64,000 bases of DNA. Source: Sulfitobacter mediterraneus. GTDB lineage: Bacteria > Pseudomonadota > Alphaproteobacteria > Rhodobacterales > Rhodobacteraceae. The stretch's first letter is position 1; each line of letters starts with the position of its first letter. Location: the NCBI RefSeq assembly GCF_016801775.1, contig NZ_CP069004.1, positions 2,294,001 to 2,358,000 of the forward strand. Reading direction: 5' to 3'. The position numbers and the translations under genes were made by a program. This document shows positions 42,008-50,761 of the stretch, piece after piece. The notes beneath the pieces are model-generated. The model saw only the letters and a list, made by a program, of their open reading frames with translations. It made no database searches and had not been told where the DNA came from.

Positions 42008-42213
42008 TCCAAAGAGCAAGTGGGGAATAGCCCCATAAGTCGTTTCAAGAGACGTTACCGTCGCTACATAAACGCGGGTCAGTCAGGCCCAAGTTGGGAA
42101 AGCTGACCGGCCAGAGGCGCGTGCGTTGGCGTCTGTACGCCGCCATTTACGCCGATTTTGGATTCGCACAATATGGAAAATGCATCGTCACGCATTTTTT
42201 GCCGCCATGTCAA
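42008..42213 (-). promoter_or_regulatory. Structured 5' leader of the decarboxylase gene (speF-motif candidate)
   Basis: On the minus strand a TTGACA element (42213-42208) could start a leader of up to about 180 nt. Three hairpins follow: GTCAG...CTGAC (42082-42107) with an inner CCCAA/TTGGG; GACG-GTAA-CGTC (42051-42062); and TGGGG-CTATT-CCCCA (42021-42035), 14 bases before the ribosome site. Alphaproteobacterial ornithine decarboxylase genes are known to carry the speF RNA motif here. I could not test the match. Confidence 0.45.
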
Positions 42214-42250
42214 AACTGTGTCGCAAAAGTCGCAGGAAGGCTGTTCGATG

Positions 42251-43348
42251 CTAGCCGTCTTCCCAATCGCTTCCGATGGCCTCCCGGTCACGCTTTTTCT
42301 CTTCGGCGATCATCTCTTTGACGTCCTGCTCTTCCTGCGCATCCGCCTGTTCTGGCAGGGTGTCCGGCAGGGCATCTCCAGTCAGGGCCAGAACAAACCA
42401 CATCGGGAAATGATCCGATCCGATTTTACCAAGCCGCGCCATGTCGATCAGCCTGAACCGCGCATCATGAAACAGATGGTCCAGCGGCCAGCGCATCCAG
42501 GGCATCGTCGCACTGAATGTGTTGTAGAACCCGCGCCCGACCCTTGGGTCCAAAAGCCCTGAAAGACGTTGAAACCGCCGGGTGGTGGTGGACCATGCCA
42601 CATCGTTCAAATCTCCGGTCACGACGGCAGGCAGCAAATCCTCGGCCGCCTCCAACCCGATCAAAGCAATCTCGCTGTCGCGGCCCTTGGTGTCATGAGA
42701 GATGATGGGCGGCTCCGGGTGTACGACATAAAGTCGGATCTGTTGCCCGTCCCGCAAGGTCACTTTGGTACGGATGGACGGCACCCCTTCAGTCACCAAC
42801 TCGCGCACGTCTGTTTCATCCAGTGGCAGCCGCGACATCAGACATAGGCCGTAACTGTTGGCCCGCGGCACCTCGACCCAATGCGGGAACATTCCGCCAA
42901 GTGGCCCGCGCAGTGCGGCGATCCACTCCGCATCCACTTCAATGGCCATCAGAACATCTGGCGTTTTTTGCTGTACAAGTGAAATCAGCCGATCATAGGC
43001 GCGGTTGGACTGTTTGACATTGGCGGCGAGCAGGCTGATCTGGCGGCCCTTGTCCGCGAGATGCGCCGATGATGCATCAACAGACTGCTTCTTCCAGATC
43101 GGGGTAAATTTCGCGATATAGACCAGCTGCACCAGAGCCACCCCCAGCAAAAGCGCCACCCCCACACTGGCAGCAGGCGCCGGCTGAAAAAATATCATGA
43201 ACGGCAGCAGGACGACCGCCAGCACGAAAAATTGCTCACGCGGGAACGCCAGCCCTCGAATTGTGCCGAAAGGGATCTTGCTGAGCGGCAGCAAGCTCGC
43301 GATCACCAAGAACCCCGTCAAACCCCAAAGCACGATTGCGCTGATCAT
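42251..43348 (-). CDS. Membrane-anchored endonuclease/exonuclease/phosphatase family protein
   Basis: 365 aa. Three hydrophobic N-terminal segments within residues 1-75 are followed by an EEP domain: LLAANVKQSN, MAIEVDAEWI (catalytic Glu), GDLNDVAWS and GSDHFPMWF (Asp-His). This arrangement is widespread in proteobacteria as an exported or membrane-facing EEP protein of unknown substrate. The C-terminus is highly charged (EQDVKEMIAEEKKRDREA). Lies downstream of the trcR terminator and is probably its own unit. Confidence 0.87.
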   Translation of the reverse strand: MISAIVLWGLTGFLVIASLLPLSKIPFGTIRGLAFPREQFFVLAVVLLPFMIFFQPAPAASVGVALLLGVALVQLVYIAKFTPIWKKQSVDASSAHLADKGRQISLLAANVKQSNRAYDRLISLVQQKTPDVLMAIEVDAEWIAALRGPLGGMFPHWVEVPRANSYGLCLMSRLPLDETDVRELVTEGVPSIRTKVTLRDGQQIRLYVVHPEPPIISHDTKGRDSEIALIGLEAAEDLLPAVVTGDLNDVAWSTTTRRFQRLSGLLDPRVGRGFYNTFSATMPWMRWPLDHLFHDARFRLIDMARLGKIGSDHFPMWFVLALTGDALPDTLPEQADAQEEQDVKEMIAEEKKRDREAIGSDWEDG

Positions 43349-43392
43349 CTTGTCCCTTTCCGCCAGAAGCGGCTGTCACTGCATCACAAACG

Positions 43393-43426
43393 AAAAAGGG
43401 TGCAGGGCCAATGCCCCACACCCTTT
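43393..43426 (-). terminator. Rho-independent terminator of trcR
   Basis: On the minus strand AAAGGGTG pairs with CACCCTTT (43426-43419 with 43402-43395), with GGGGC/GCCC pairing inside, followed by TTTTT. It lies 49 bp beyond the trcR stop and separates it from the EEP gene. Confidence 0.78.
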
Positions 43427-43474
43427 ATCCAAACACGCAGCGGCCCAATTGGTTCCGCTGGAGCAGCACCGCGA

Positions 43475-44248
43475 TCACGCCTTGGCGTCATCCTCATCAT
43501 CATCCGCGCCACCTTCGGGCAGGGAAAAGAAGCTGTCGGCATCGGAATAGTCACCTTTGCTCGCATCATCTTCATCCTCGTCATCAACATCGCTGCCAGA
43601 CAGGGTAAAGGTTTCAAGCCCTTCGATGGCTGTCGGGATCTTCGGCTCTGTATCCATGCCGAGGCTCTGCTCTGTGCTCACCAGCTTGCGGCGCTCGTCA
43701 TCGCTCATCACTTCGCCATCCGCAGCCTTTTTCGCCGCCGCTTTCTGCACAGCCGCGTCCAGTTCGGACTGCTTGCACAGACCCAAGGCCACAGGGTCAA
43801 TGGGCTGAATGTTTGAAATGTTCCAGTGCGTCCGCTCGCGAATCGCCTGAATGGTCGGCTTGGTGGTACCCACCAGTTTACTGATCTGGCCATCGCTCAG
43901 TTCAGGGTGGAATTTGACCAACCACAGGATCGACGCCGGACGGTCCTGACGTTTCGACAGCGGCGTATAACGCGGCCCGCGGCGCTTTTCTTCACCCTGC
44001 GCTGCTGCGTTGAATTTCAACGACAGTTTGTGCAGCGGATTGGCCTGCGCCTCGTCAATCTCATCCTGGGTCAACTGGTTGTTGGCAATGGGATCAAACC
44101 CCTTGACGCCCTGCGCCACATCGCCATCCGCGATGCCTTGCACTTCCAGTTCGTGCATACCGACAAAATCAGCAATCTGTTTGAAGCTGATTGTTGTGTT
44201 GTCCACCAGCCAAACTGCGGTGGCTTTGGCCATAATCGGTTTTGCCAT
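43475..44248 (-). CDS. trcR: TrcR-type cell-cycle transcriptional regulator (DUF1013)
   Basis: 257 aa. Begins MAKPIMAKATAVWLVDNTTI; the middle holds two predicted HTH-like parts (ISFKQIADFVGMHELEVQGI and LSDGQISKLVGTTKPTIQAI). This matches the DUF1013 family, named TrcR in alphaproteobacteria. The C-terminus (about 215-257) is a long acidic tail of Asp and Glu, as is usual in Rhodobacterales members. ATG at 44248 follows AGGAGA by 7-8 bases; the longer upstream frame is not coding. Confidence 0.9.
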   Translation of the reverse strand: MAKPIMAKATAVWLVDNTTISFKQIADFVGMHELEVQGIADGDVAQGVKGFDPIANNQLTQDEIDEAQANPLHKLSLKFNAAAQGEEKRRGPRYTPLSKRQDRPASILWLVKFHPELSDGQISKLVGTTKPTIQAIRERTHWNISNIQPIDPVALGLCKQSELDAAVQKAAAKKAADGEVMSDDERRKLVSTEQSLGMDTEPKIPTAIEGLETFTLSGSDVDDEDEDDASKGDYSDADSFFSLPEGGADDDEDDAKA

Positions 44249-44375
44249 TGTGATCTCTCCTAAAGTCGCAACTTTCCCGTCGCCTGAAAAGGCTGTCTCG
44301 GCGGGCCGAAACGGTCTCCATTGTCGGGGAACTTGCACGCCTTATACTGAGCCATAGCAAATAAGGAAAGACCCA

Positions 44376-45020
44376 ATGCACAAGCTGCTTTTGCCGCTTT
44401 CGATCTGGCTGATCACAGCCGCCCTGCCCGCCAGCAGCGAAACAGGCAAGGCCGGGGCGTTTGACTATTACGTCCTCGCGCTCAGCTGGTCACCGAACTG
44501 GTGTGTCCGGACAGGCAATGCCCGCAACTCCCCTCAATGCGTCCGAAACAGCGGCCACGGCTGGATCCTGCATGGCCTCTGGCCGCAATATCACCGCGGC
44601 TATCCATCGTTCTGCCGCAGCGCAAAGAAACCGCCCTCACGGGGAATGACTGCACAAATGGCCGATATCATGGGCACCAGCGGCCTGGCCTGGCATCAAT
44701 GGAAGAAACACGGGGTCTGCACCGGACTTTCGGCGGAGGACTACTACAACCTATCGCGCCGCGCCTATCGGCAAGTTAAACGGCCAGCCGTGTTCCGCAA
44801 ATTGACCCGCACGGTCAAGCTGCCCGCATCGGTGGTCGAAGAAGCCTTCCTCAAAGCCAACCCCGACATGGAACCCGACGGGGTCACCGTGACCTGCAAA
44901 GGCGCCCAAATCCAGGAGGTCCGCATTTGTCTGTCCCGCAGCCTTGCGCCGGTGCCATGCGGCCAGGACGTCGTGCGTGACTGCAAAAAGAAAGACGCTC
45001 TTTTCGCACCTCTGCAATGA
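44376..45020 (+). CDS. Ribonuclease T2 family protein
   Basis: 214 aa secreted RNase. A signal peptide (about 1-20, cleavage near PASS) is followed by the two active-site motifs: CAS I WILHGLWPQ and CAS II WHQWKKHGVC, each with its catalytic His, and eight or more cysteines for disulfides. T2 RNases cleave single-stranded RNA via 2',3'-cyclic phosphate in the periplasm. Divergent from trcR with 127 bp between. Followed by a terminator at 45183. Confidence 0.93.
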   Translation: MHKLLLPLSIWLITAALPASSETGKAGAFDYYVLALSWSPNWCVRTGNARNSPQCVRNSGHGWILHGLWPQYHRGYPSFCRSAKKPPSRGMTAQMADIMGTSGLAWHQWKKHGVCTGLSAEDYYNLSRRAYRQVKRPAVFRKLTRTVKLPASVVEEAFLKANPDMEPDGVTVTCKGAQIQEVRICLSRSLAPVPCGQDVVRDCKKKDALFAPLQ

Positions 45021-45182
45021 ACACTGACGCCCCGCCCGCCGCTTTTTGCGGGACGCTCCGCGGGGAGTATTTATTTGCCAAAAAGGCGTAAGAAACTCTT
45101 AACCTTAATGTGGTCAATTCCCGATGCGGTACAGGCGGGAGCGCCGATGACCGCGCCGGAAAGGAAGCGTTGCTTTCGTCCG

Positions 45183-45218
45183 AAGGGAGGAAAGGACATG
45201 AGCCATTCCTCCCTTTTT
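45183..45218 (+). terminator. Probable terminator downstream of the RNase T2 gene
   Basis: AAGGGAGGAA (45183-45192) pairs with TTCCTCCCTT (45206-45215) around a 13-base loop and runs into TTTGG. It is 163 bp beyond the RNase stop, so it may end that transcript or a read-through. Confidence 0.6.
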
Positions 45219-45241
45219 GGCTCTTAAATATTCCCGCCGGA

Positions 45242-45290
45242 GGCACGATTTGCGCCTGCGCAAATCCAAACATCGTGCCGCGCGCAGCGC
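45242..45290. repeat. Compound inverted-repeat element next to the quinone oxidoreductase gene
   Basis: An outer pair GGCACGAT/ATCGTGCC (45242-45249 and 45271-45278) encloses ATTTGCGC-CT-GCGCAAAT, and a further GCGCGC-AGC-GCGC palindrome follows. The 279 bp gap 45021-45299 otherwise holds no gene. Structures like this are typical of dispersed intergenic palindromes or a bidirectional terminator. Confidence 0.5.
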
Positions 45291-45299
45291 GACCTTTTC

Positions 45300-46286
45300 T
45301 TAACCACCGACGCTGAGCACGATCTTGCCAATATGGCCGCTTGTTTCCATCCGCGCATGGGCCTCTGACGCTTGATCCAGCGGATAACAACTGTCCATCA
45401 CAGGTGCGACCTGCCCGCTTTCCAACAGTGGCCAGACCTCACTGCGCAAATCTTGCGCAATCCGCGCCTTGGCCAGATCACTTTGCGGGCGCAGGGTTGA
45501 TCCTGTCATCGTCAACCGCCGGGTCATCAGCGTGGCGAAATTCACCTCCGCCTTGGGCCCTTGCAAGAATGCGATCTGCACCAAACGTCCATCCTCGGCC
45601 AAAGCCTTGAGATTGCGCGGAATGTAATCACCGCCGACCATATCAAGGATCAGATCGGCGCCACCCTCGGCCTGCATCACATCCACAAAATCCATATCAC
45701 GATAGTTGATCGCGGCCTCCGCCCCCAGCCCGGCGCAGGCGGCGCATTTGGCATCCGTACCAGCAGTCGCAAAGACCCGCGCACCTTTCGCATGCGCCAG
45801 CTGGATCGCTGTCGTGCCAATCCCGGATGATCCACCATGCACCAAAAACCGTTCACCTGCCTTCAGCCCGCCGCGCATAAACACGTTGGACCAGACCGTG
45901 AAAAACGTCTCGGGCAAGCAAGCCGCCTCTTTCATCCCCATGCCCTTTGGCACGGGCAGACAATGCGCCGCAGGGGTCGCCACAAATTCCGCATAACCGC
46001 CCCCCGGCAGCAGCGCACAGACCTGATCACCAATGCGCAGATCAGACACCCCTGCACCCAGCGCAACCACCTCGCCTGACGCTTCTAGTCCCGGCAAATC
46101 GCTGGCTGTTGGGGGCGGCGCATACATGCCTGCCCGTTGCAGCGCATCTGGCCGGTTCACACCGGCAAAAGCCACCTTCAGCACCACCTGACCGGGGCCT
46201 GCCTGCGGCATTGGTCGCTGCGTGGGTTGCAAAACATCCGGGCCGCCGGGTTGGGTAATCTCAATCGCGCGCATTGTGTCGGGCAT
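45300..46286 (-). CDS. NAD(P)H:quinone oxidoreductase (zeta-crystallin-like MDR)
   Basis: 328 aa medium-chain reductase without the structural zinc cysteines. N-terminal GroES-like part (VNRPDALQRAGMY, GLEASGEVVALG) and Rossmann part with VHGGSSGIGTTAIQLAHAKG (NADPH loop). Matches the PIG3/QOR group, which reduces quinones or enones with NADPH. ATG follows AAAGGA by 6-7 bases. Divergent from the adenylating-enzyme gene. Confidence 0.92.
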   Translation of the reverse strand: MPDTMRAIEITQPGGPDVLQPTQRPMPQAGPGQVVLKVAFAGVNRPDALQRAGMYAPPPTASDLPGLEASGEVVALGAGVSDLRIGDQVCALLPGGGYAEFVATPAAHCLPVPKGMGMKEAACLPETFFTVWSNVFMRGGLKAGERFLVHGGSSGIGTTAIQLAHAKGARVFATAGTDAKCAACAGLGAEAAINYRDMDFVDVMQAEGGADLILDMVGGDYIPRNLKALAEDGRLVQIAFLQGPKAEVNFATLMTRRLTMTGSTLRPQSDLAKARIAQDLRSEVWPLLESGQVAPVMDSCYPLDQASEAHARMETSGHIGKIVLSVGG

Positions 46287-46415
46287 CAGCTATCCTTTGG
46301 GTCTTGGTTCGCGGTCAACATAATGCGCAAACAGGTGATGCACACCCCGATTGTCACGCTTGGCCTTTCGCGCGGCAATTTGATAGGAACACCAGCGAAA
46401 GACACAGGCAGCGCA

Positions 46416-47654
46416 ATGACAGACAATCAGCAACGTTTTCGCTGGCATCCCGATGCGCAGCTCTTTGCCGGGGCTTTGCCTGTCCCTAGCACTGGTGTGC
46501 GCCCCGCATCCCGGTTTTGCGCCATTGACGCCATAACAACCGCCGATGCCCTCACCGCCCTTGGCGCGGCATTGCAAAGCGGTTCCGGCTTTTGTCTTTA
46601 CGAGGGCATTGATCCTTCCGGGCTGAGCTCGGAACCGGATCAGTTCATCACGCTTTCAGGCGGCTCGTCCGGCCAGCCAAAGGGCATTCTGCGCCGGCAA
46701 TCCAGCTGGATCGACAGTTTCGACACGAACGCCCGGCTTTTTGGATATACCGCACAGGACCGGATCGCGGTTCTGGGCCGGTTGAGCCATTCCCTGGCCC
46801 TTTATGGTGTGTTGGAATCCTTGCATCTTGGCCTTGACGCATTTGCCCTCGATGCCGTGCCATATCGCAAGCAGGCCGCCATTCTGGCCGCTCGGGACAT
46901 CAGCATTCTCTACGCCACCCCAACTCAATTGCGCCTGCTGGCGCTTGGCACTGCGACCGAAGGGTTGCCCCACCTCCGGTTGATCCTATGTGGGGGTGGC
47001 GCGTTGGATGACAGCACCGCGCAAAGCATTCAAAGCCTTTGCCCCAACGCCGAGATCCGGGTGTTCTATGGCGCGGCCGAAACCAGTTTTATTACACTGT
47101 CTGGACCGGACACGCCGCATGCGTCCGTTGGCCAGGCCTATCCCGAAGTGACAATTCAAATCCGTGATCCTGATGGGCAAAAAACCACGCAAATTGGCGA
47201 GGTCTGGGTGCGCAGCCCTTACCTATTTGATCGCTACGCCTTGGGCCATGCCGATGACACACAGCTGCGCGATGGCTTCCTCAGTGTTGGGGAAATGGGC
47301 CGTCTTGATCGCACCGGCAATCTATACCTGATGGGCCGCAAGACACGGATGTTGCAAATCGCGGATCAGACCGTCTTTCCCGAAGGGATCGAGGCGCAGA
47401 TCTGCGCTGCGACCCCAATTGCCGCCTGTGCCATCCTGCCGCGTCCCGATCCTGTACGCGGCCACCGTTTGATTGCAGTGCTCGAAGGCCCGGCCAATGC
47501 AGATCTGGCCGCCGAAGTGCAACAGCTGTGCCGCGAGCGGTTTGGTCCGTTGATTGCGCCCAAGCAGGTCTTGTTTCACCCCGCGCTGCCGCTGCTTGGC
47601 TCGGGGAAAATTGATCTGCCGAAACTGTCGAAATGGGTCGAGGATCAGGCATGA
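46416..47654 (+). CDS. Short class I adenylate-forming enzyme (AMP-binding acyl-CoA ligase-like)
   Basis: 412 aa, about 100 residues shorter than usual acyl-CoA synthetases; the missing part is N-terminal. The ATP loop SGGSSGQPKG appears already at about residue 76, with adenylation motif VFYGAAETSFI and a full C-terminal domain ending in LGSGKIDLPKL (catalytic Lys). So the active site looks complete. It is coupled by an ATGA overlap to a thiolase, and both face the bioYNM importer. Substrate unknown; a short or medium acyl chain is a guess. Confidence 0.82.
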   Translation: MTDNQQRFRWHPDAQLFAGALPVPSTGVRPASRFCAIDAITTADALTALGAALQSGSGFCLYEGIDPSGLSSEPDQFITLSGGSSGQPKGILRRQSSWIDSFDTNARLFGYTAQDRIAVLGRLSHSLALYGVLESLHLGLDAFALDAVPYRKQAAILAARDISILYATPTQLRLLALGTATEGLPHLRLILCGGGALDDSTAQSIQSLCPNAEIRVFYGAAETSFITLSGPDTPHASVGQAYPEVTIQIRDPDGQKTTQIGEVWVRSPYLFDRYALGHADDTQLRDGFLSVGEMGRLDRTGNLYLMGRKTRMLQIADQTVFPEGIEAQICAATPIAACAILPRPDPVRGHRLIAVLEGPANADLAAEVQQLCRERFGPLIAPKQVLFHPALPLLGSGKIDLPKLSKWVEDQA

Positions 47655-48754
47655 CCGGTTTTATTGCCTCCGCCTGCCGCAGCCCAGTTGCCCCGCGCGG
47701 CGGCGCATTGTCCGCATTGGCGTTACATGATCTGGCCGCGCCGGTGATCAATGCCGCCCTGCGCGAGGCTGGATTGGCCCCGCAAGACGTAGACGAGGTG
47801 ATCTTGAGCAACGCCTTGGGCGGCGGCGGCAACCCTGCCCGCATCGCCGCGCTGGCGGCTGGCCTGCCGGAACACGTCGCGGGGCTCAGCACGGACCGGC
47901 AATGTGCCGGTGGTCTCGACGCGATCCTGCTGGCCGCGATGATGGTGCAAAGCGGCCTTGCCGATGTGGTTGTCGCAGGCGGAGCAGAAAGCTATTCGCG
48001 CCGCCCTTTACGGCACCAGACCTTTGCCGATGGCCGCGCAGCTGAACCCTATGATCAGGCGCCCTTCACCCCTTGGCCGGACCGCGACCCCGACATGGCA
48101 GTTGCTGCGGCGGCGTTGGCCAGATCTCATGGCATCAACAGGCAGGCCCAAGACGACTGGGCCGTGGCCAGCCATGCCAAGGCATTGGCGCGACCGGCGC
48201 GATCATCTGAAGTGATCCCTATCGCCGGGTTGCGGTCCGACAGTTTTGCCCGCGCCCTCAGCCCGGCCCTGTGCAAGCGGGCCAAGGTGATTACGGGTGA
48301 CATCACAGCGGCCAATGCGGCTGTCGCCGCGGATGGCGCAGCGTTCTGTGTGGTGGTTTCGCAGAAAGTTGCGGCGCGGCTGACGTCGCCCTTGGTACGG
48401 GTGATTGGCGGAGCCACACGCGGCGGACCGCCAGAGTGCCCCGGCCTTGCCCCTGTGGCCGCCATCCAGACATCTCTGGCCCGCCACGGTCTTGGCGCCG
48501 CGGATATCGGCACCGCCGAGATTATGGAGGCCTATGCCGTACAGGCCATCGCTTGCGTGCAAGGGGCGAAACTGGATCCAGCGGTTGTCAACCGTGGCGG
48601 CGGCGCCCTGGCGCGAGGGCATCCCATTGGCGCATCAGGTGCGATCAACGCAGTGCGTCTTTACCACGAGTTGATCCGGTCCGGTGGCGGCACCGGCCTT
48701 GCCGCAATTGCGGCGGCCGGTGGCCTTGGTACGGCGCTGCTGTTAGGAACGTGA
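47651..48754 (+). CDS. Thiolase-family protein with altered active site
   Basis: 367 aa thiolase fold. The acyl-accepting cysteine is kept (STDRQCAGGLDA, about residue 85), as is the His motif (RGGGALARGHPIGASG). The NEAF motif reads MEAY (EIMEAYAVQ) and the C-terminal CxGGGxG reads AAAGGLG, so the Asn of the oxyanion hole and the second catalytic Cys are both missing. It is also shorter than typical thiolases (about 390). Overlaps the ligase gene by 4 bp and the convergent bioY by 12 bp. It may load or cleave acyl groups without normal Claisen condensation. Confidence 0.82.
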   Translation: MTGFIASACRSPVAPRGGALSALALHDLAAPVINAALREAGLAPQDVDEVILSNALGGGGNPARIAALAAGLPEHVAGLSTDRQCAGGLDAILLAAMMVQSGLADVVVAGGAESYSRRPLRHQTFADGRAAEPYDQAPFTPWPDRDPDMAVAAAALARSHGINRQAQDDWAVASHAKALARPARSSEVIPIAGLRSDSFARALSPALCKRAKVITGDITAANAAVAADGAAFCVVVSQKVAARLTSPLVRVIGGATRGGPPECPGLAPVAAIQTSLARHGLGAADIGTAEIMEAYAVQAIACVQGAKLDPAVVNRGGGALARGHPIGASGAINAVRLYHELIRSGGGTGLAAIAAAGGLGTALLLGT

Positions 48755-49288
48755 AAGCAGGCTTGCGGGGCGCGCCTTGGCCAGGCCTGCGGTGATGAAC
48801 CCCGCCAGCACGGCCTTGATCAGATCACCCGGCACAAAGGCCAGGACCAGACCGGAGGCTTCAAGCAGGTCTTTTTTCAGCGCCACCATCAGGCCGCCAA
48901 TGCCAAAGGCATAAAGCACGACAACACCGCCCAGGATCGACGCCACGCCAGCCGCCCAACCAATCGGCAAAGCGCGGAACTGTTGCATAGCCAGACCCGT
49001 GACAAAGGCTGCGATTGGAAACCCGATGACAAAACCTGCGGTGGGGCTTGCAAAGACACCCAGACCGCCCCGGCCGCCCGCCAAAAGCGGCAGACCCAGC
49101 GCGACCAGCCCAATGAACAGGAGCGCCGCCAAACCGCCACGCTTGGCGCCCAAAACCGTACCGCATAGCATGACACCCATGCTTTGCGCCGTGATCGGCA
49201 CACCAAAGGCAAGGTCGAATTTCGGGATCAACCCCAGTGCCGCGATCAGAGCGGCAAAAAGGGCGATAAGCGTGAGGGAACGTTCCAT
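48743..49288 (-). CDS. bioY: Biotin ECF transporter S component BioY
   Basis: 181 aa, six hydrophobic segments, with family features FDLAFGVPITAQSMGVMLCG and FVPGDLIKAVLAG. BioY binds biotin and works with the EcfT (BioN) and EcfA (BioM) subunits coded next to it. ATG at 49288 follows AGGAT by 6 bases; ATG at 49318 and earlier are less likely. Its 3' end overlaps the convergent thiolase gene by 12 bp. Gene order bioM-bioN-bioY on one strand. Confidence 0.94.
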   Translation of the reverse strand: MERSLTLIALFAALIAALGLIPKFDLAFGVPITAQSMGVMLCGTVLGAKRGGLAALLFIGLVALGLPLLAGGRGGLGVFASPTAGFVIGFPIAAFVTGLAMQQFRALPIGWAAGVASILGGVVVLYAFGIGGLMVALKKDLLEASGLVLAFVPGDLIKAVLAGFITAGLAKARPASLLSRS

Positions 49289-49368
49289 ATCAATCCTGTC
49301 ATTTGCGTTTTGGTGCATGTTGGGCGCAGCGGTAGGGTGCAGGCCTAGTAAGGTCAACCGCTATTGCA

Positions 49369-49965
49369 TCACAGCCCGCCCCGCGCCCGCAAGGCTTCGG
49401 CGACATGTTCGGCATCGTCAATGGCCAGAATCGCAAAGGGCGTGATCACCCGCCAGCCCAAACGCCGGGCGGCGCGGGCCTTCCAAGCCAGCGCGAGTGT
49501 CTGCCCCTTCTGCGCCAACACCGGCGTGAATCGGACCACCAAGGCAATGGCAAGTTCGATACTGCGGGTTTGCACGCCAAAGCGGCGCAGTGGTGCAGAG
49601 AGCCAGCGCACAACCTCAATCATATCGCTGAGCTTGGTGGTCATTGTGACAAGATTTGCCAGACCAACAGCAGTGATCATCCGCACCACGATCACAGCGC
49701 CGTTGGCAAAGTCATTTGTGAAATAATGCCAAAGCAAGATGATCACGGCAAACGGCCAAAGCACCCGCAGCCGCCTCATACCGCCTTGGAAAAACGACCA
49801 CCCCGGCAGCGCGTACATGCACAGCGCGGCGCCGAGAAAGCCAAGATGCCAAACCAGTCCTTCAACCGCGAAAAGCATCACTGTCGCCAAACAAAGCCCC
49901 GCGAGCTTGGCCCCAGCGGGCCAGCCGTGCGCCCGTGTTTCAACTGGTGAGGTCAGAGAGATCAT
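49369..49965 (-). CDS. bioN: Biotin ECF transporter transmembrane component BioN
   Basis: 198 aa EcfT-type membrane protein. N-terminal helices, then the coupling-helix region with ARxG-type segments (ALAWKARAARRLGWRV) that contacts the ATPases. Overlaps the end of bioM by 26 bp. Its position between bioM and bioY makes the biotin assignment safe. Confidence 0.9.
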   Translation of the reverse strand: MISLTSPVETRAHGWPAGAKLAGLCLATVMLFAVEGLVWHLGFLGAALCMYALPGWSFFQGGMRRLRVLWPFAVIILLWHYFTNDFANGAVIVVRMITAVGLANLVTMTTKLSDMIEVVRWLSAPLRRFGVQTRSIELAIALVVRFTPVLAQKGQTLALAWKARAARRLGWRVITPFAILAIDDAEHVAEALRARGGL

Positions 49966-50674
49966 CGCCCGCTCCGATCTGGGTCATACGGTCTTGAAAA
50001 GCGGGTAAAACCTGCGCAGCTGCGCCAATCAATTCGGTTTTTCCTTGATCAACCCAAAGCACCTCGTCGTATCCAACCAGCACAGCAGGATCATGGGTGA
50101 TGTGAACCAGCGTCAGATCAATAGCCTCCAAAGTGCGCTGTAAATGCAATGTCGTCGGGATATCCAGCCCCGCAAAAGGCTCATCCAGGATGATCACTTT
50201 GGGGCGCATCGCCAGAACCGACATCAGGCACACAAGCTGCCTTTGCCCTTGTGACAACTGATGGATCGCCGCCTTTGCCCAATGGCTCTTTCCAAAATCG
50301 GCAAGGGTCTGGGCCACTGCTCGCGCGGCTTCGCTTTTCGGATGGCCTTGTTGCAGCAAGCCAAAGGCGAGCTCTTCTTCGACCGTAGGAAAGATAATCT
50401 GATGGTCGGGGTTCTGGAACAAAATTCCGATCACACCCAGCGCCGCCTTACGATCCTTGGCCACATTGATGCCTGCAATACGGACCTGACCGGCGTCCGG
50501 CGCGATCAATCCCGCCATGATCCGCGCCAAGGTGGTCTTACCCGATCCATTGCGCCCAACCACACCGATCCTGCGGGCATTGCTGCGCAGATCAATGTCC
50601 GACAACACCGGCTTACCCTCCGGGGCAAAGCCGATGGCCTGCATATCTATCAGATGCGCATTGGGGTCAGTCAT
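49940..50674 (-). CDS. bioM: Biotin ECF transporter ATPase component BioM
   Basis: 244 aa ABC ATPase of the energy-coupling-factor class. Walker A GRNGSGKTT (about 37-45), Q-loop FQNPDHQI typical of EcfA, signature LSQGQRQLV (LSGGQ with G3 to Q), and Walker B VIILDEPFAGLD. First gene of the bioMNY unit. No BioR-type operator was seen in its upstream region. Confidence 0.92.
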   Translation of the reverse strand: MTDPNAHLIDMQAIGFAPEGKPVLSDIDLRSNARRIGVVGRNGSGKTTLARIMAGLIAPDAGQVRIAGINVAKDRKAALGVIGILFQNPDHQIIFPTVEEELAFGLLQQGHPKSEAARAVAQTLADFGKSHWAKAAIHQLSQGQRQLVCLMSVLAMRPKVIILDEPFAGLDIPTTLHLQRTLEAIDLTLVHITHDPAVLVGYDEVLWVDQGKTELIGAAAQVLPAFQDRMTQIGAGDDLSDLTS

Positions 50675-50761
50675 AGGGATCTAGGGCCGGCTGTTCACTG
50701 GCGCACTGCCTAACAGGTCGCGGCCTGAAGTAAAGTGGGCCGCACACCCTGGGCCAAGCCC

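Noticed and set aside
45088..45102. Second CtrA-like box GTAA-N7-TTAA
   Set aside because: One half-site is imperfect and no gene starts downstream of it, so it is not listed as a feature.
46287..50761. Search for BioR operators (TTATCTATAA type) around bioYNM and the ligase-thiolase pair
   Set aside because: No such sequence was seen in the promoter gaps 46287-46415, 49289-49368 or 50675-50761.
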